In this document: in pieces, positions 17,580-26,675 of the stretch | Numbering within the stretch: the stretch's first letter is position 1 | Layout: each line of letters opens with the position of its first letter | IMG/VR virus record: IMGVR_UViG_3300036719_005236 | Coordinates: 1-58,729 of that record | Strand: one strand, 5' to 3' | Source: a virus | Length of the DNA stretch: 58,729 nucleotides | The notes under the pieces: model-generated | Databases searched by the model: none | What the model saw: only the letters and a program-made list of their open reading frames with translations | What the model was told of the DNA's origin: nothing | Program-made: the position numbers and the translations under genes

Positions 17580-17978
17580 ACTATGGGCAATAGTCTTCAA
17601 GGAATGTTTAATATTCTTTGTAATCTCATCCTCCATCTTTTTTCGTTGTAATTCAATTTTATCGTTGAATAAGTTTTGAATGGTTTGACGAGTTTTTTCT
17701 GAAATTTGTACGGTATATGAGTATTTGTGATTAATCACATTTACCAAACTACCATCGATGACGATGAAAATTCCAAGAATATCGTTTTTAATATAACGTT
17801 TATTGGAGATTGGTGTCATGAGAAGATTACTATCTTCTCGCAAAATCATTTTATTACAAATCAGTAGACAATCTTTTTCATAGACTGAACGATATTGTCT
17901 ATCGTAGTCCAAATATTTTATAACTTGGATAACGGTTTTTTGTAGGAACCTACGAAAAAGGTGTCGAATTGATTTCAT
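17571..17978 (-). CDS. hypothetical protein, 135 aa
   Basis: I chose the ATG at 17978 (MKSIRHLFRRF). The longer frame to 18041 adds a hydrophobic stretch but starts without ATG and overlaps the upstream gene. The protein is basic at the N-terminus, probably beta-rich in the middle (residues 45-90) and helical at the C-terminus. No recognised family. It is downstream of the Cys-motif gene at 18020 on the same strand. Confidence 0.5.
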   Translation of the reverse strand: MKSIRHLFRRFLQKTVIQVIKYLDYDRQYRSVYEKDCLLICNKMILREDSNLLMTPISNKRYIKNDILGIFIVIDGSLVNVINHKYSYTVQISEKTRQTIQNLFNDKIELQRKKMEDEITKNIKHSLKTIAHSLD

Positions 17979-18019
17979 GGTACAAATATATGAAAAAAAA
18001 TTATTGTACCAAAAAAAAA

Positions 18020-18496
18020 TTAACAGTAAGCCCCTGAACAATGTTTCTTTCCGTCGAGTCCTGGCATCTTACCTTTACAGACTTGAACTGCGTAACCGTT
18101 GGCATATGCACTTGGATAAACATCGAATTTAGCTTTAGCTGCAGATTTACCTCTTGCACACAATTTAGTACCCGTCTTTTTTCTACCTTCTTCTAAAGTA
18201 GATATTTGAGGATTGTTTTGAAATTCACTATCATCTGAATGTACTTCATTCATCATGAATTCAAAAACGTGGTCCAAATTTTCTTTGGATTTGGAAATAT
18301 GGTCATCGGCCCAATCATGTCCGTTTTGTAAAAAACCTTCAACAACCTCTTTGGGTAAGTCCAACAAAAGTTCTGCTTGTCTTTTTATTTGTTCTAAATT
18401 AGAAAAGAACATGTAGTTTTCAGTTCTTTCTTCTTGTAATGTTTTTTTGATAACCTCGTAAAGTTGAGATTCTGATAGTTTGATTACTTTTTTCAT
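18020..18496 (-). CDS. phage protein with C-terminal KLCARGKSAAKxKFDVYPSAYAN motif
   Basis: Residues 1-85 are helical (MKKVIKLSESQLYEVIKKTL is a common phage N-terminus in such proteins). Residues 111-140 hold KLCARGKSAAKAKFDVYPSA followed by YANGYAVQVC. This Cys-bracketed motif recurs at the ends of many T4-like phage and cyanophage structural or unknown proteins. The last residues add two more Cys. The motif appears once here, with a different Cys motif in the gene at 17025. It overlaps the next gene upstream by 4 bases (ATGA), so the two are probably translated together. Function unknown; a virion role is likely by context. Confidence 0.65.
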   Translation of the reverse strand: MKKVIKLSESQLYEVIKKTLQEERTENYMFFSNLEQIKRQAELLLDLPKEVVEGFLQNGHDWADDHISKSKENLDHVFEFMMNEVHSDDSEFQNNPQISTLEEGRKKTGTKLCARGKSAAKAKFDVYPSAYANGYAVQVCKGKMPGLDGKKHCSGAYC

Positions 18497-19989
18497 TTTT
18501 TGTTAACTATTTCAAAAGTTAGTTGTCTTTGATAAGTATCTTTCTCTCCACTTGTATTCACTTGGATATCAACATAATATTGATTTGGAATTTTGTCTCT
18601 TGTATCAAAGATAAAATAATACTCGTTAGGAGTTCTATTAATCTGTGTCCAATCTTGGACTTGCACTTCGGTAGTTCCTTCTTTTACATAAACCCTATAA
18701 TAAGCGTCAATGTTTTGTAACACAAACTGTGATGTGTAGGCTTGTTTAATAGTTACCATTACTTTTCTCACATCTGTATTGAGAATTTTTTCATTTTGTT
18801 TGATACCACTAAAATCAAATCCATATAATACAGGGTCCTTAGATACAGAACCAATTTGGTAAAGAGCTGAGGTAGATTGAAGAATGAACGTATTCTCAAC
18901 ATCCGAAAGACTAACACCATCAATAACCAAATTAGTCCAAACATCATTGAATTGACATGGAGATGTATATCCTGTTATTGGTGGTATTGTAACTTCATAA
19001 ACTCCTCTTGTTTTCAAACAAGTTGTAAGTCCTGTATAACTATAAGTAGCGTTATTTGGAACTGGGTCACCATTAGGGTCTAAGATATCAACAGTTGGTA
19101 ATGTGTCTAAATTTTTATAGTCTCCATTACTAAAAATGTATAGATATAATTTGTTAAATTTGTTGGAAACAAAAGTGTTTCTATCATCCAAAATTAAATC
19201 ATCATATGTGGTTTGCAAAAATGGTTGATAAAAAGTTTGGGTGTGTCTTGTAAAAAATCCGACTGAATAATCTTCGGTAAGACCTGTAATATTTTCTATT
19301 TCTGGTACATATGCAACTCCCCAACCCGTGACACCTGTTGTTGCACCACTCAAAAGATTATTGATTTCATTTGACATGTCAAAATCAATATCTTCATTAC
19401 CATATTCAAAATGTTGTCTATCAACAATAGTAATGGCTGAATAATTCAGACCAGTCAAACCTGTCAAAGAGTTTGTGTTGTCATAAAGACCAGGTTGTGA
19501 CCAATCTGTTATAGTTGTTCTTTGATACCAATTCGAAGGACGAGTTGAGAATGCTTGGTTGTTACCCCACTGAGCGACAGCAGGTACATCAACATAATCA
19601 AAGCCAACACCTTCGTCCCATGTTTGTCCACTTCCTGTTGAACCACTATAAGTTGGGATTCTAAATAAAATTAAATCAAAAGATTCCGCTCTTCTTGAAC
19701 CATCGGATGTTGTGTCATTCAATAACATTTCATCAAATGATGATGTGTTTGTCATTGTAAGGGTGTGAGTCATGTAAGGTGTGCATCCTGTTGAGATATC
19801 ACCTGTGGCAATTTTTTGACGAAGAAGGTCCAAATCCAAATCAAAAATGAATCTTGTAAATCCGTTTGGAGCAAAGGAAACTAAATCTTCACCAAAATAA
19901 AGTTGGGTAACAGGGTTGCGACCTGTGTTTACAAAACTGTTTTGTTGGATGGTATTATTCCTACTATAGTATGACCTTAAGATTGACAT
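18493..19989 (-). CDS. probable virion structural protein, 498 aa
   Basis: A beta-rich protein full of Thr, Ser, Gly, Tyr and Asn, with almost no Lys-rich helical regions, as in tail and baseplate proteins. Segments such as YFGEDLVSFAPNGFTRFIF and YYRVYVKEGTTEVQVQDW suggest beta-sandwich domains, with a likely Ig-like C-terminal domain from about residue 400. It lies next to the baseplate OB-fold gene and has a TATTTATA box 14 bases upstream on its strand. I do not recognise a named family. It may be a baseplate wedge or fibre-attachment protein (inference). Confidence 0.6.
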   Translation of the reverse strand: MSILRSYYSRNNTIQQNSFVNTGRNPVTQLYFGEDLVSFAPNGFTRFIFDLDLDLLRQKIATGDISTGCTPYMTHTLTMTNTSSFDEMLLNDTTSDGSRRAESFDLILFRIPTYSGSTGSGQTWDEGVGFDYVDVPAVAQWGNNQAFSTRPSNWYQRTTITDWSQPGLYDNTNSLTGLTGLNYSAITIVDRQHFEYGNEDIDFDMSNEINNLLSGATTGVTGWGVAYVPEIENITGLTEDYSVGFFTRHTQTFYQPFLQTTYDDLILDDRNTFVSNKFNKLYLYIFSNGDYKNLDTLPTVDILDPNGDPVPNNATYSYTGLTTCLKTRGVYEVTIPPITGYTSPCQFNDVWTNLVIDGVSLSDVENTFILQSTSALYQIGSVSKDPVLYGFDFSGIKQNEKILNTDVRKVMVTIKQAYTSQFVLQNIDAYYRVYVKEGTTEVQVQDWTQINRTPNEYYFIFDTRDKIPNQYYVDIQVNTSGEKDTYQRQLTFEIVNKK

Positions 19990-20003
19990 TTATATTTTTT
20001 CTA

Positions 20004-20011
20004 TATAAATA
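20004..20011 (-). promoter_or_regulatory. putative late promoter box (TATTTATA on - strand)
   Basis: The - strand reads TATTTATA, ending 14 bases before the ATG at 19989. This is the same spacing as the + strand boxes before 6891 and 8356. It overlaps the last bases before the upstream gene's stop region. Confidence 0.5.
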
Positions 20012-21517
20012 TCAATTAATTCGAATATTTGGACTCAAAATCTTATTTTGAGCATTTTGTAGTTCTGTTAATATTTGTATTGCGGAAGTGTTGTCCAAAG
20101 CAACTGGTACAGGTGCGGCACCTGGAATTGGGTGAACGTGTGCAACCAAGAACTGAACAATCAAATTAAGTAGTTGAATAAGTTCCTCACCCCTAACCAT
20201 AGATGATGTATTAGGTAGGACCCTATTTTCCAACTGTTCTTGAGTAAAACCATAAATTGTACCGTTGGTATCCACAGGCTTATTAGACTTGTGAGATATA
20301 AGGAATAAAGTGTCTCCTCCCAAACCAACGAAAGTTCCTGAATCATTGATTACGTTTTTGGGTGTAACGGTTTCCAATTCAACCTTAAATGGTTTTCCGA
20401 TTTCACCTTTGGACCTTACCATTCCGAATTTGTAACTCGCGATTCCCAAACCCGGATTCAAAGTAACTTTATTCAAAAAACGTAAACTGTTACTATAAGA
20501 TATTACAGCCAATGGGTCACCCAAGTTTGACAGAACCGAATTGGTAGTCAATACGTTTCGAATGGTTACGTTAGGTCTATAAACGAAGGGAAATTGTTCG
20601 TTAACACTTGGTCCATTGACAATTTTTCCATCGTTTACTCCTTGGATAAATCTGTTGATTCTATTGACGGCTTCTTCAAATGGTAGATTGGTAAAATTTT
20701 CATAATACTCTAATGACCTTACCGAGTCCAAATTACTATCATATTGGATATTATCGGATAGAGTTTGGGTGGTTGGTTTTAGAGAATACAAACGAATAGA
20801 ACCTGTAAATTGTTCCATCATATTTTCCAAATTATCAATATCCCATTCTATTAGTTTTTTGATTTGTTGGCTAACTGGCGTTGTCTTTATTAAAGTCTTT
20901 TGTTTCCCCTTTTCGACCCTTGTGTCAAACTCTGAGACCTGTAGGAAGGCACTCTTACTATTTGCTATTGGGAATTGATTAGGATTGAGATTTTTGGTCT
21001 TACTAGCTCTAATAAGAACACCATTTTTCTTAACAATAACATCCGAGGCTCCCCTACCTAAAAGTGCGTTGTCACCAGGTTGTGGAAAAATACCAAATGA
21101 TTTAACATTTTTGAAACTACCATCTAAATTTTTTAGTGGTAATGTACCCTTAACCCTATCACCTAACGAAGTTAAATTATTGGATTGTTCTATGGTTTCC
21201 AAAGGATAACTCATAGGACTTGAGAAGGCTCCTTGGACATAGTAAATGTCTTGATAAGGATATTCTTTGTTTTGGTAAATTAAATTAACCCTTTCTTTGA
21301 CCTCAGGTACTTGGGAAAAAAACATCGGAAATAATGGAAGACAAACAAAAGGGTCTTTTGGTCCCCATAGGTCTTGAGGGTCTTTGAATCCAAAACCATC
21401 CAAAGCCGCACGGACATTCTTATCCAAAGGATATGCTCGAACCCTTCCTATATTTAGGGGGTCTTGGTTGTTAACAACCTCTGCGGGGAATATTATTTTA
21501 TTTTGGAGCCTGTCCAT
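20012..21517 (-). CDS. baseplate hub OB-fold protein (T4 gp5-like, no lysozyme domain)
   Basis: The N-terminus carries the OB-fold signature of gp5/VgrG-type hub proteins: AEVVNNQDPLNIGRVRAYPL, with DPLNIGRVR at residues 19-27. A second typical piece, PGDNALLGRG followed by VIVKKNGVLIRAS, lies near residues 150-175. Such proteins sit at the tip of the tail, between the tube and the cell-puncturing spike. I see no lysozyme domain and no long beta-helix repeat, so the needle and lysozyme must be elsewhere. The region 180-420 is unassigned. The start overlaps the next gene upstream by 20 bases. Confidence 0.75.
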   Translation of the reverse strand: MDRLQNKIIFPAEVVNNQDPLNIGRVRAYPLDKNVRAALDGFGFKDPQDLWGPKDPFVCLPLFPMFFSQVPEVKERVNLIYQNKEYPYQDIYYVQGAFSSPMSYPLETIEQSNNLTSLGDRVKGTLPLKNLDGSFKNVKSFGIFPQPGDNALLGRGASDVIVKKNGVLIRASKTKNLNPNQFPIANSKSAFLQVSEFDTRVEKGKQKTLIKTTPVSQQIKKLIEWDIDNLENMMEQFTGSIRLYSLKPTTQTLSDNIQYDSNLDSVRSLEYYENFTNLPFEEAVNRINRFIQGVNDGKIVNGPSVNEQFPFVYRPNVTIRNVLTTNSVLSNLGDPLAVISYSNSLRFLNKVTLNPGLGIASYKFGMVRSKGEIGKPFKVELETVTPKNVINDSGTFVGLGGDTLFLISHKSNKPVDTNGTIYGFTQEQLENRVLPNTSSMVRGEELIQLLNLIVQFLVAHVHPIPGAAPVPVALDNTSAIQILTELQNAQNKILSPNIRIN

Positions 21518-21725
21518 TTCTTTGTTGATGTTCTTTCAAAATCGTGTTGTATAGATTTTCTATATTGTCAAGGTGAATGGTTAAATCAATTACCATATTT
21601 TTTGTTTCTTCAAAATCTTCACCTAAAAAATCCATCACGGCAATGAGTTCTTTGTTGCTACTACTCTTTAAGTCGGCAACTATTTTTTGTACTTCTTCGT
21701 AATTTACTTTATCGCTCTTAATCAT
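21498..21725 (-). CDS. hypothetical coiled-coil protein, 75 aa
   Basis: A small acidic helical protein (KSDKVNYEEVQKIVADLKSS, then EETKNMVIDLTIHLDNIENL) with heptad-like spacing of hydrophobic residues. It is translationally coupled on both sides: ATGA overlap with the large gene upstream (21722) and a 20-base overlap with the baseplate gene downstream. It is probably a small baseplate or chaperone-like partner, on context only. Confidence 0.5.
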   Translation of the reverse strand: MIKSDKVNYEEVQKIVADLKSSSNKELIAVMDFLGEDFEETKNMVIDLTIHLDNIENLYNTILKEHQQRNGQAPK

Positions 21726-23665
21726 TTGATAATTGATGCAAAAGGTTGTGGAACTGTTATCCCAATCGGTAGTACTACTTGTTGGGGTGCTAACGATTCG
21801 GTTTTTCCGTTTTTAGTTCTTTCTGATTCAATACCTTCAATTTGAGACTTAATCGCTAATAAGTAAAGATTTGGACTTCCATCTGGCATCGGGCCTGTAG
21901 GTATTCCATTTTTTTGTAAGGTTTTGATAACCTCCAACATGGCTCGAGTATCGTTGAATCCGGTTCTAAGTGCTGCTAAAGGTCTCAAAAAAGGTGGTGT
22001 TGGTAAATCCGCACCACGCAATGCAAATTCGATAATATTCAAAATATCATCAACAACACTTTTACATTTTCTGTAATCGGTAACCAACTGAGTAATTAAG
22101 ATTGATGCTTCTAAAAGTTGTGCAATAATTGCGTATTTTTTTGTTATTTGATTCTTTTTCAAATCTTTCGTCAAAGATTTCAAAAGTTTTCTCACATCTC
22201 TAACGATAATATCTCTCAAAATTTTAACAAACTCTGCGGTAATTCTTGAAACAACTTCTATTACAAACTTTTTGTAAGTTCTGACAAAAGATTCATAGTT
22301 GTATACAACATTTACTGCTGAGGCTTGGATATTGGCAATTGTTGATTCTAAAGCTTTGATTAGAATCATAAATGGAAAAAGAACTTTAGGTGTGATTACT
22401 GCTGCAAAAATTGCTTGTGGTAAGGTCGAAATTATATCATCATCTATTTTAACACCGAGTTCAAACTTTGGACCTAATGTTTTATCTTTAATTGTTTGAG
22501 TTGCCTGATTAAAAATGGCTGTGTTTTCAGCTGAATTATTGTCATCAACATCTAAAGTCAAAAGAAGTGTATCAAATAATTCGTTTACATTGAGTGGTTG
22601 TTTAACATTTGTACAATCAATGTATTCAAAAACTCCTTGCTGTATGTTTGATAATTTTGATTCAATCAATCTCAAATCAACGTCAGTAAGTTCAAAGAAC
22701 GAATCATCAACACCATCTAAAGGAGCAACCTTTGCGATTCCACTCACATCGATTTCACTTCTGTTATCAAAACATAATCCCAAGACTCGAGTCATGATTC
22801 TTTGGAAATAACTAAAATCCAAAATTTGACCTTGTCCTTGTTTGAGTTGAATTGATATCGAACCAAAAATTATTTGGAAAACTTGTAAGAAAATGTTTTT
22901 AGTGTCAACAAGTTGGATTGATTTGAAATAATCAGTCAAAAATTGACCAACTAAGTTTTTGTTATTTTCTCTTGGAATTAAATCTACTTTGTAAAAATTA
23001 CCATTATTACCATTTGCATCTTGTTGAACATAGGTAAAGTTAAAAAGTTCTTGAGACGATGCTCCTTTATAGTTTTTTCCGTATTCGTTATTGTAAGATA
23101 ACCCAGGGTTCTGAATTCGGTTATACAATTCCTTATTCATCGAGAATGGACTGTTCTGAATCACAATTGGTGGTTTTTCATAAAACAATTTTCCTACGGT
23201 GGAATCGGGAGCCTCTTTAAGATTTCCCGCCAAGTCAATAGATTCAACAGGGATATAAAAAGGACCTAATGAGTAGGTTTGTTCTTGGGTACAACCCAAC
23301 TGTTTTAACATCTCTTCTTGTATGATTTCAGGTAATTTTGATTTGACCTGATTCAAAGCTTCAGAAAATGAATTTTTGATAAAACTCGAAGTTGATGTTG
23401 CAGTTTTACCCGTATACCTATCATTTGGAAGTAATTTGTTGATGTTCAACAATTTATCTAACTGACTTTCAACTTGTCTTTGGTATCTCTTTTTTTGCTC
23501 CTTAAGTTGGTCCAAAGGAGATAGTGTTTCTTCCGAACTTTTTTCTAATGAGCTTTGTTGTTGTGACTGAGATTGTTTTTCAGAATCTAAAACTTGATTG
23601 AATGTCTCCACACTTTCGATGGACTTCCTCAACCTTTTGTATGAGTTATCTAAGTCTAGTGCCAT
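21722..23665 (-). CDS. large structural protein next to baseplate hub, 647 aa
   Basis: Residues 1-75 are polar and helical (Gln/Ser/Lys-rich, coiled-coil-like). Residues 130-300 look mixed alpha/beta, and residues 400-560 contain long amphipathic helices (for example FVRTYKKFVIEVVSRITAEF). The end is Pro-rich (PTPPFLRPLAALRTGFN and PMPDGSPN). There is one Cys-containing stretch near LGCTQEQ. I do not recognise the family. Size and linkage to the OB-fold hub gene suggest a baseplate or tail component. The helical part could act as a length-measuring or membrane-interacting segment (speculative). Confidence 0.55.
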   Translation of the reverse strand: MALDLDNSYKRLRKSIESVETFNQVLDSEKQSQSQQQSSLEKSSEETLSPLDQLKEQKKRYQRQVESQLDKLLNINKLLPNDRYTGKTATSTSSFIKNSFSEALNQVKSKLPEIIQEEMLKQLGCTQEQTYSLGPFYIPVESIDLAGNLKEAPDSTVGKLFYEKPPIVIQNSPFSMNKELYNRIQNPGLSYNNEYGKNYKGASSQELFNFTYVQQDANGNNGNFYKVDLIPRENNKNLVGQFLTDYFKSIQLVDTKNIFLQVFQIIFGSISIQLKQGQGQILDFSYFQRIMTRVLGLCFDNRSEIDVSGIAKVAPLDGVDDSFFELTDVDLRLIESKLSNIQQGVFEYIDCTNVKQPLNVNELFDTLLLTLDVDDNNSAENTAIFNQATQTIKDKTLGPKFELGVKIDDDIISTLPQAIFAAVITPKVLFPFMILIKALESTIANIQASAVNVVYNYESFVRTYKKFVIEVVSRITAEFVKILRDIIVRDVRKLLKSLTKDLKKNQITKKYAIIAQLLEASILITQLVTDYRKCKSVVDDILNIIEFALRGADLPTPPFLRPLAALRTGFNDTRAMLEVIKTLQKNGIPTGPMPDGSPNLYLLAIKSQIEGIESERTKNGKTESLAPQQVVLPIGITVPQPFASIIK

Positions 23666-23671
23666 ATGATA

Positions 23672-24043
23672 TTATTTTAGACTATATGGCTTATCCGTAT
23701 CTATGGATTCAATGTCTTTTTTGATTAGAGATTGTAACATATCATCATCAATGTCTGTCAAAGACATGTTATCATCTTGAACATTAGATTTTTCCCAAAT
23801 TGCCGATTGGAGTTTCGCTAAGGTCAACTTTTTTTCAACACACTCGTTAATGATTCTTTGTTGTTTTTCAAGTACGGGACCAATTTCTTTCATATCCTCA
23901 GCATCTTTAAGAAGTGACAACATTTTGTTTTGAACTCTAATCGCGGTGCTTCTTTGTTCTACAAGTTCATTATAGATTTCCTGTAGAAGTGAAAGAATTG
24001 AATCTTTACTTAGAGATATTTCTTTTTTCTTTGGTCTAGACAT
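23672..24043 (-). CDS. hypothetical coiled-coil protein, 123 aa
   Basis: A helical protein with a basic start (MSRPKKKEISLSKDS), a long helix over residues 15-85 with heptad-like pattern, and an acidic end (LTDIDDDMLQSLIKKDIESI). It starts 6 bases upstream of the large structural gene on the same strand. AATAAATA on the + strand (TATTTATT on the - strand) ends only 3 bases before its ATG. No family recognised. Confidence 0.5.
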   Translation of the reverse strand: MSRPKKKEISLSKDSILSLLQEIYNELVEQRSTAIRVQNKMLSLLKDAEDMKEIGPVLEKQQRIINECVEKKLTLAKLQSAIWEKSNVQDDNMSLTDIDDDMLQSLIKKDIESIDTDKPYSLK

Positions 24044-24070
24044 ACTAATAAATATAATTTGACGGAGATT

Positions 24071-24808
24071 TTACTCAATCATTCCATTTACAACAACGTA
24101 ATATAGTTTTTTATATCTTTTCATCGCTGTCCGTATTTCTTTGGTAGATAAATTAGTCATTTCTCTAATCGATAGTAAAATGACATTCTTGTTGAATTTA
24201 TTATTATCTGTACCTAAAAAAATTGTTTTATAGTTTTCAAAAAGTTCAAGAAGTGCTATACCCAATTTACGTTCGTTATCGTTCAAATTTGTCTCATCCA
24301 AAGTGGTTCTCAACTCTTTCAAAAACTCAATAATTACAGCATCGGCCTCTTGTTTTTCATACTCCAAATAATATATCATATCAGGTCTCGTCTCCAACTG
24401 AGATGAAATATCTTCATACGATATTTTACGATTTTGGTCTTTTTGGTCTTTGATTATTTGACCCATCAAATAATTTTTACAAATTGTACCAAAATAAGAA
24501 TATGCTTTTTTATTCTTATCTGGTTTGAATTTGTCAACTTTTGTCATCAAAAATGAATGTGTATCGGTATGGATTTCAGTAAAATCCATATCTTTACGAT
24601 ACAGTTTATATCTTCTGATAATAGAAGATATCATTTTGTCTAAAGGGTCTCTTAAAAACTCGTTGTAAATTTTGTTTTTTTCTTCAAAGGTGTCAGCGAT
24701 AAGATACCTTCTCACCGCGTTTTCCTCTGGTTCATCAAAATAATTTACATTAGTTGGTTTTCTACCCCTTTTGAGAACAGTAGTTGATGTGGTTTCGGAA
24801 GAATACAT
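24071..24808 (-). CDS. 55: late transcription sigma factor (T4 gp55-like)
   Basis: A reduced sigma-70-type factor that directs host RNA polymerase to late promoters. Residues 52-122 match sigma region 2: a helix DPLDKMISSIIRRYKLYRKD, then FKPDKNKKAYSYFGTICKNY (94-113), the core-binding and -10-recognising helix. The rest lacks a clear region 4, as in gp55. I chose ATG 24808; the frame could extend one codon to a TTG. Its ATG overlaps the upstream stop (TGATG). It fits the TATTTAT(A/T) boxes before late genes. The gp33 and gp45 partners are not in the window. Confidence 0.8.
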   Translation of the reverse strand: MYSSETTSTTVLKRGRKPTNVNYFDEPEENAVRRYLIADTFEEKNKIYNEFLRDPLDKMISSIIRRYKLYRKDMDFTEIHTDTHSFLMTKVDKFKPDKNKKAYSYFGTICKNYLMGQIIKDQKDQNRKISYEDISSQLETRPDMIYYLEYEKQEADAVIIEFLKELRTTLDETNLNDNERKLGIALLELFENYKTIFLGTDNNKFNKNVILLSIREMTNLSTKEIRTAMKRYKKLYYVVVNGMIE

Positions 24809-25614
24809 CAAACATTTTCTACTTCATATTTTATGTTTCTGTCTTCAGCGAAATAAAATTCTTTTTTTGCGGTTGAAATCCAAAACTTAACTTCGGGTTC
24901 TGTCATAATTTCAGAACCATTTTTGTAATTCCAAAATATTGAGCCTTCTCTCATAGCAGTGTGTTTGTACCCAATCTTTGGGATTGTCATAATTCTCAAA
25001 GAATTGTAAGTAAGTCTAAGAAGTAATTCATATACAAATGTCAATTTCATGGAAGGTTTGAACGAACCATAATCTTCTAAAACTCTTTTTTTAACTACCA
25101 TTCCTGCTGTTTGGAAATTTTGAAAATCCATAAGAGTTTCATTATTCAAAAATCCCATTTCTTGAGTAAAACTTGCTGCAAATGTTGCTTCATTTGTAAA
25201 TCCTACAAAAACTTCTTTTTCATCCACATCAACAACAATCGGTAAGAACGCATCAACATCAGGATATGCTTCAGCATATTTCAAAACATTTTTGAACCAG
25301 ATATTAGCATATTCATCATCAACCTCGAAAAAAGAAATCCATTCACTTGATGCCGATTCAATACCAAGATTTACTTGTTTTTGATAGTTAGACTCACCAT
25401 CAAATTCTACTAACTTCACGTTCAAATCACCAAAGTCGTATGATTTAAGAATGTTTACAAGATTTTCTTCTTTTGTATGGACAATAATTAATTCATTGAA
25501 ACCTACAACTTGAACTTGTAGGGATTTGATTGCTTTTTCAAAATAATGGTCAAATGACTTCATCAAAGCCGATTTGATTGGTAGAATAACTGATAAATTT
25601 AATTTATTTTCCAT
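24808..25614 (-). CDS. family 2-type glycosyltransferase (GT-A fold)
   Basis: Starts with the GT-A N-terminal strand (LSVILPIKSAL) and has the nucleotide-sugar metal motif as EVDDEY near residue 98 (in WISFFEVDDEYANIWF). It then shows GMVVKKRVLEDYG and a terminal KHTAMREGS region typical of GT2-like enzymes. At 268 residues it is a single catalytic domain without membrane segments, so it is a soluble transferase. Sugar and acceptor cannot be told. It is the first gene of the sugar block and is coupled to the sigma factor gene. Confidence 0.75.
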   Translation of the reverse strand: MENKLNLSVILPIKSALMKSFDHYFEKAIKSLQVQVVGFNELIIVHTKEENLVNILKSYDFGDLNVKLVEFDGESNYQKQVNLGIESASSEWISFFEVDDEYANIWFKNVLKYAEAYPDVDAFLPIVVDVDEKEVFVGFTNEATFAASFTQEMGFLNNETLMDFQNFQTAGMVVKKRVLEDYGSFKPSMKLTFVYELLLRLTYNSLRIMTIPKIGYKHTAMREGSIFWNYKNGSEIMTEPEVKFWISTAKKEFYFAEDRNIKYEVENV

Positions 25615-25616
25615 GA

Positions 25617-26672
25617 TTATACTGTTTCGGGATTAAGTTGTGCTTCAAAAGCTTCTTTTCGTTTATTTGAAAATTCTGAGAATGTTTCTAACACCATCGT
25701 TTCGAATTTATTTCTGTCTGAATATTGTTCGGCAGTTTCACTACCTTCTGTATACAATTCGGGAACCAAATTGTCTTCTAACCAAGTCTGAATAATGTCT
25801 GCAATTATGTCCGACATTTGTGTTGGGTTATCAACCCATACACCATTTTTTTCATTCATCCATTCGGGCTTGATGTAAGGGATTCTTCCAAGTACAGGAA
25901 CTCCCGATTTCATACATTCTAATGGGAAAGTACCGAATGATGAAGTATAATCTAACCAAACACCCAAGAAACAATCTTGAAGTGAGTTTGCAAATTCTTC
26001 TTGAGAAAGACCTCTTAAATCTCTAAAAGTAAAAAATCTGTATTGAGGATACTTTAGGTAAAACTGTTTGATAAGATTGATACCTTCTCTTTGTTCTCTT
26101 GAATGGATACCAATGATAGGTTTGGGTGGATATTGTTGTTTACGGAATTTTTCTGAAATTACAGGTTGAATAACCTCTACGGAAACTTTCTTCATCACTT
26201 TAGAAATCGCTTGTTCCAAAGTTTCAGATGTTGTGATACACTTATAAAATCCCAATTGACTCCAACTTGTACCTGGTGTTAAGGTCTCTAACATATGGTC
26301 TACTGCTTGACAAAGAACAATTTTACCACAAGGTAAGTTCTTCACTTGTTCCATTACATAACCAAATATTTCAGGTATTACTAGAATATCTTCAGGTGCG
26401 ATTTGAAGGTTTGTTCCTTCCACAGATTGGTGAACCAAAGTTTCATATTCTTTGTCCAACCAATTACTTACTGAAGTGAAATCATTTTTTTCGTGTAACA
26501 TAATTACACTGTAACCATTTTTATGGAGTGTCATCGCCATTTCGTAAATGTAGACTATTGAAGCCTTAGCATTACCTCTTGTGTCTTGAACGAAGAAATA
26601 GATTCTATTGTTTTTTTCTTCGATATTTTTAATTGAGCCTTTGATTTTTTCGACTAATTCTTGTTGTTCCAT
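25617..26672 (-). CDS. GT-B glycosyltransferase
   Basis: A 351-residue protein with two Rossmann-like halves. The N-terminal domain starts RIYFFVQDTRGNAKASIVYI. The C-terminal domain has PIIGIHSREQREG and the donor-binding segment SSFGTFPLECMKSGVPVLGR (about residues 265-284), the typical Glu/Gly-containing motif of GT4-like enzymes. Soluble, no membrane segment. Donor and acceptor unknown. It lies 2 bases upstream of the GT-A gene, on the same transcript. Confidence 0.75.
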   Translation of the reverse strand: MEQQELVEKIKGSIKNIEEKNNRIYFFVQDTRGNAKASIVYIYEMAMTLHKNGYSVIMLHEKNDFTSVSNWLDKEYETLVHQSVEGTNLQIAPEDILVIPEIFGYVMEQVKNLPCGKIVLCQAVDHMLETLTPGTSWSQLGFYKCITTSETLEQAISKVMKKVSVEVIQPVISEKFRKQQYPPKPIIGIHSREQREGINLIKQFYLKYPQYRFFTFRDLRGLSQEEFANSLQDCFLGVWLDYTSSFGTFPLECMKSGVPVLGRIPYIKPEWMNEKNGVWVDNPTQMSDIIADIIQTWLEDNLVPELYTEGSETAEQYSDRNKFETMVLETFSEFSNKRKEAFEAQLNPETV

Positions 26673-26675
26673 TTT

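Noticed and set aside
17979-18041. N-terminal hydrophobic extension (possible signal peptide) of the 17571 protein
   Set aside because: The extension has no ATG, overlaps the upstream gene, and includes A/T-rich intergenic sequence; ATG 17978 is the better start.
24071-24808. Host-type housekeeping sigma factor
   Set aside because: Only region 2 is recognisable and the size is small; region 4 and the -35 reader are missing, which fits gp55-type late factors better.
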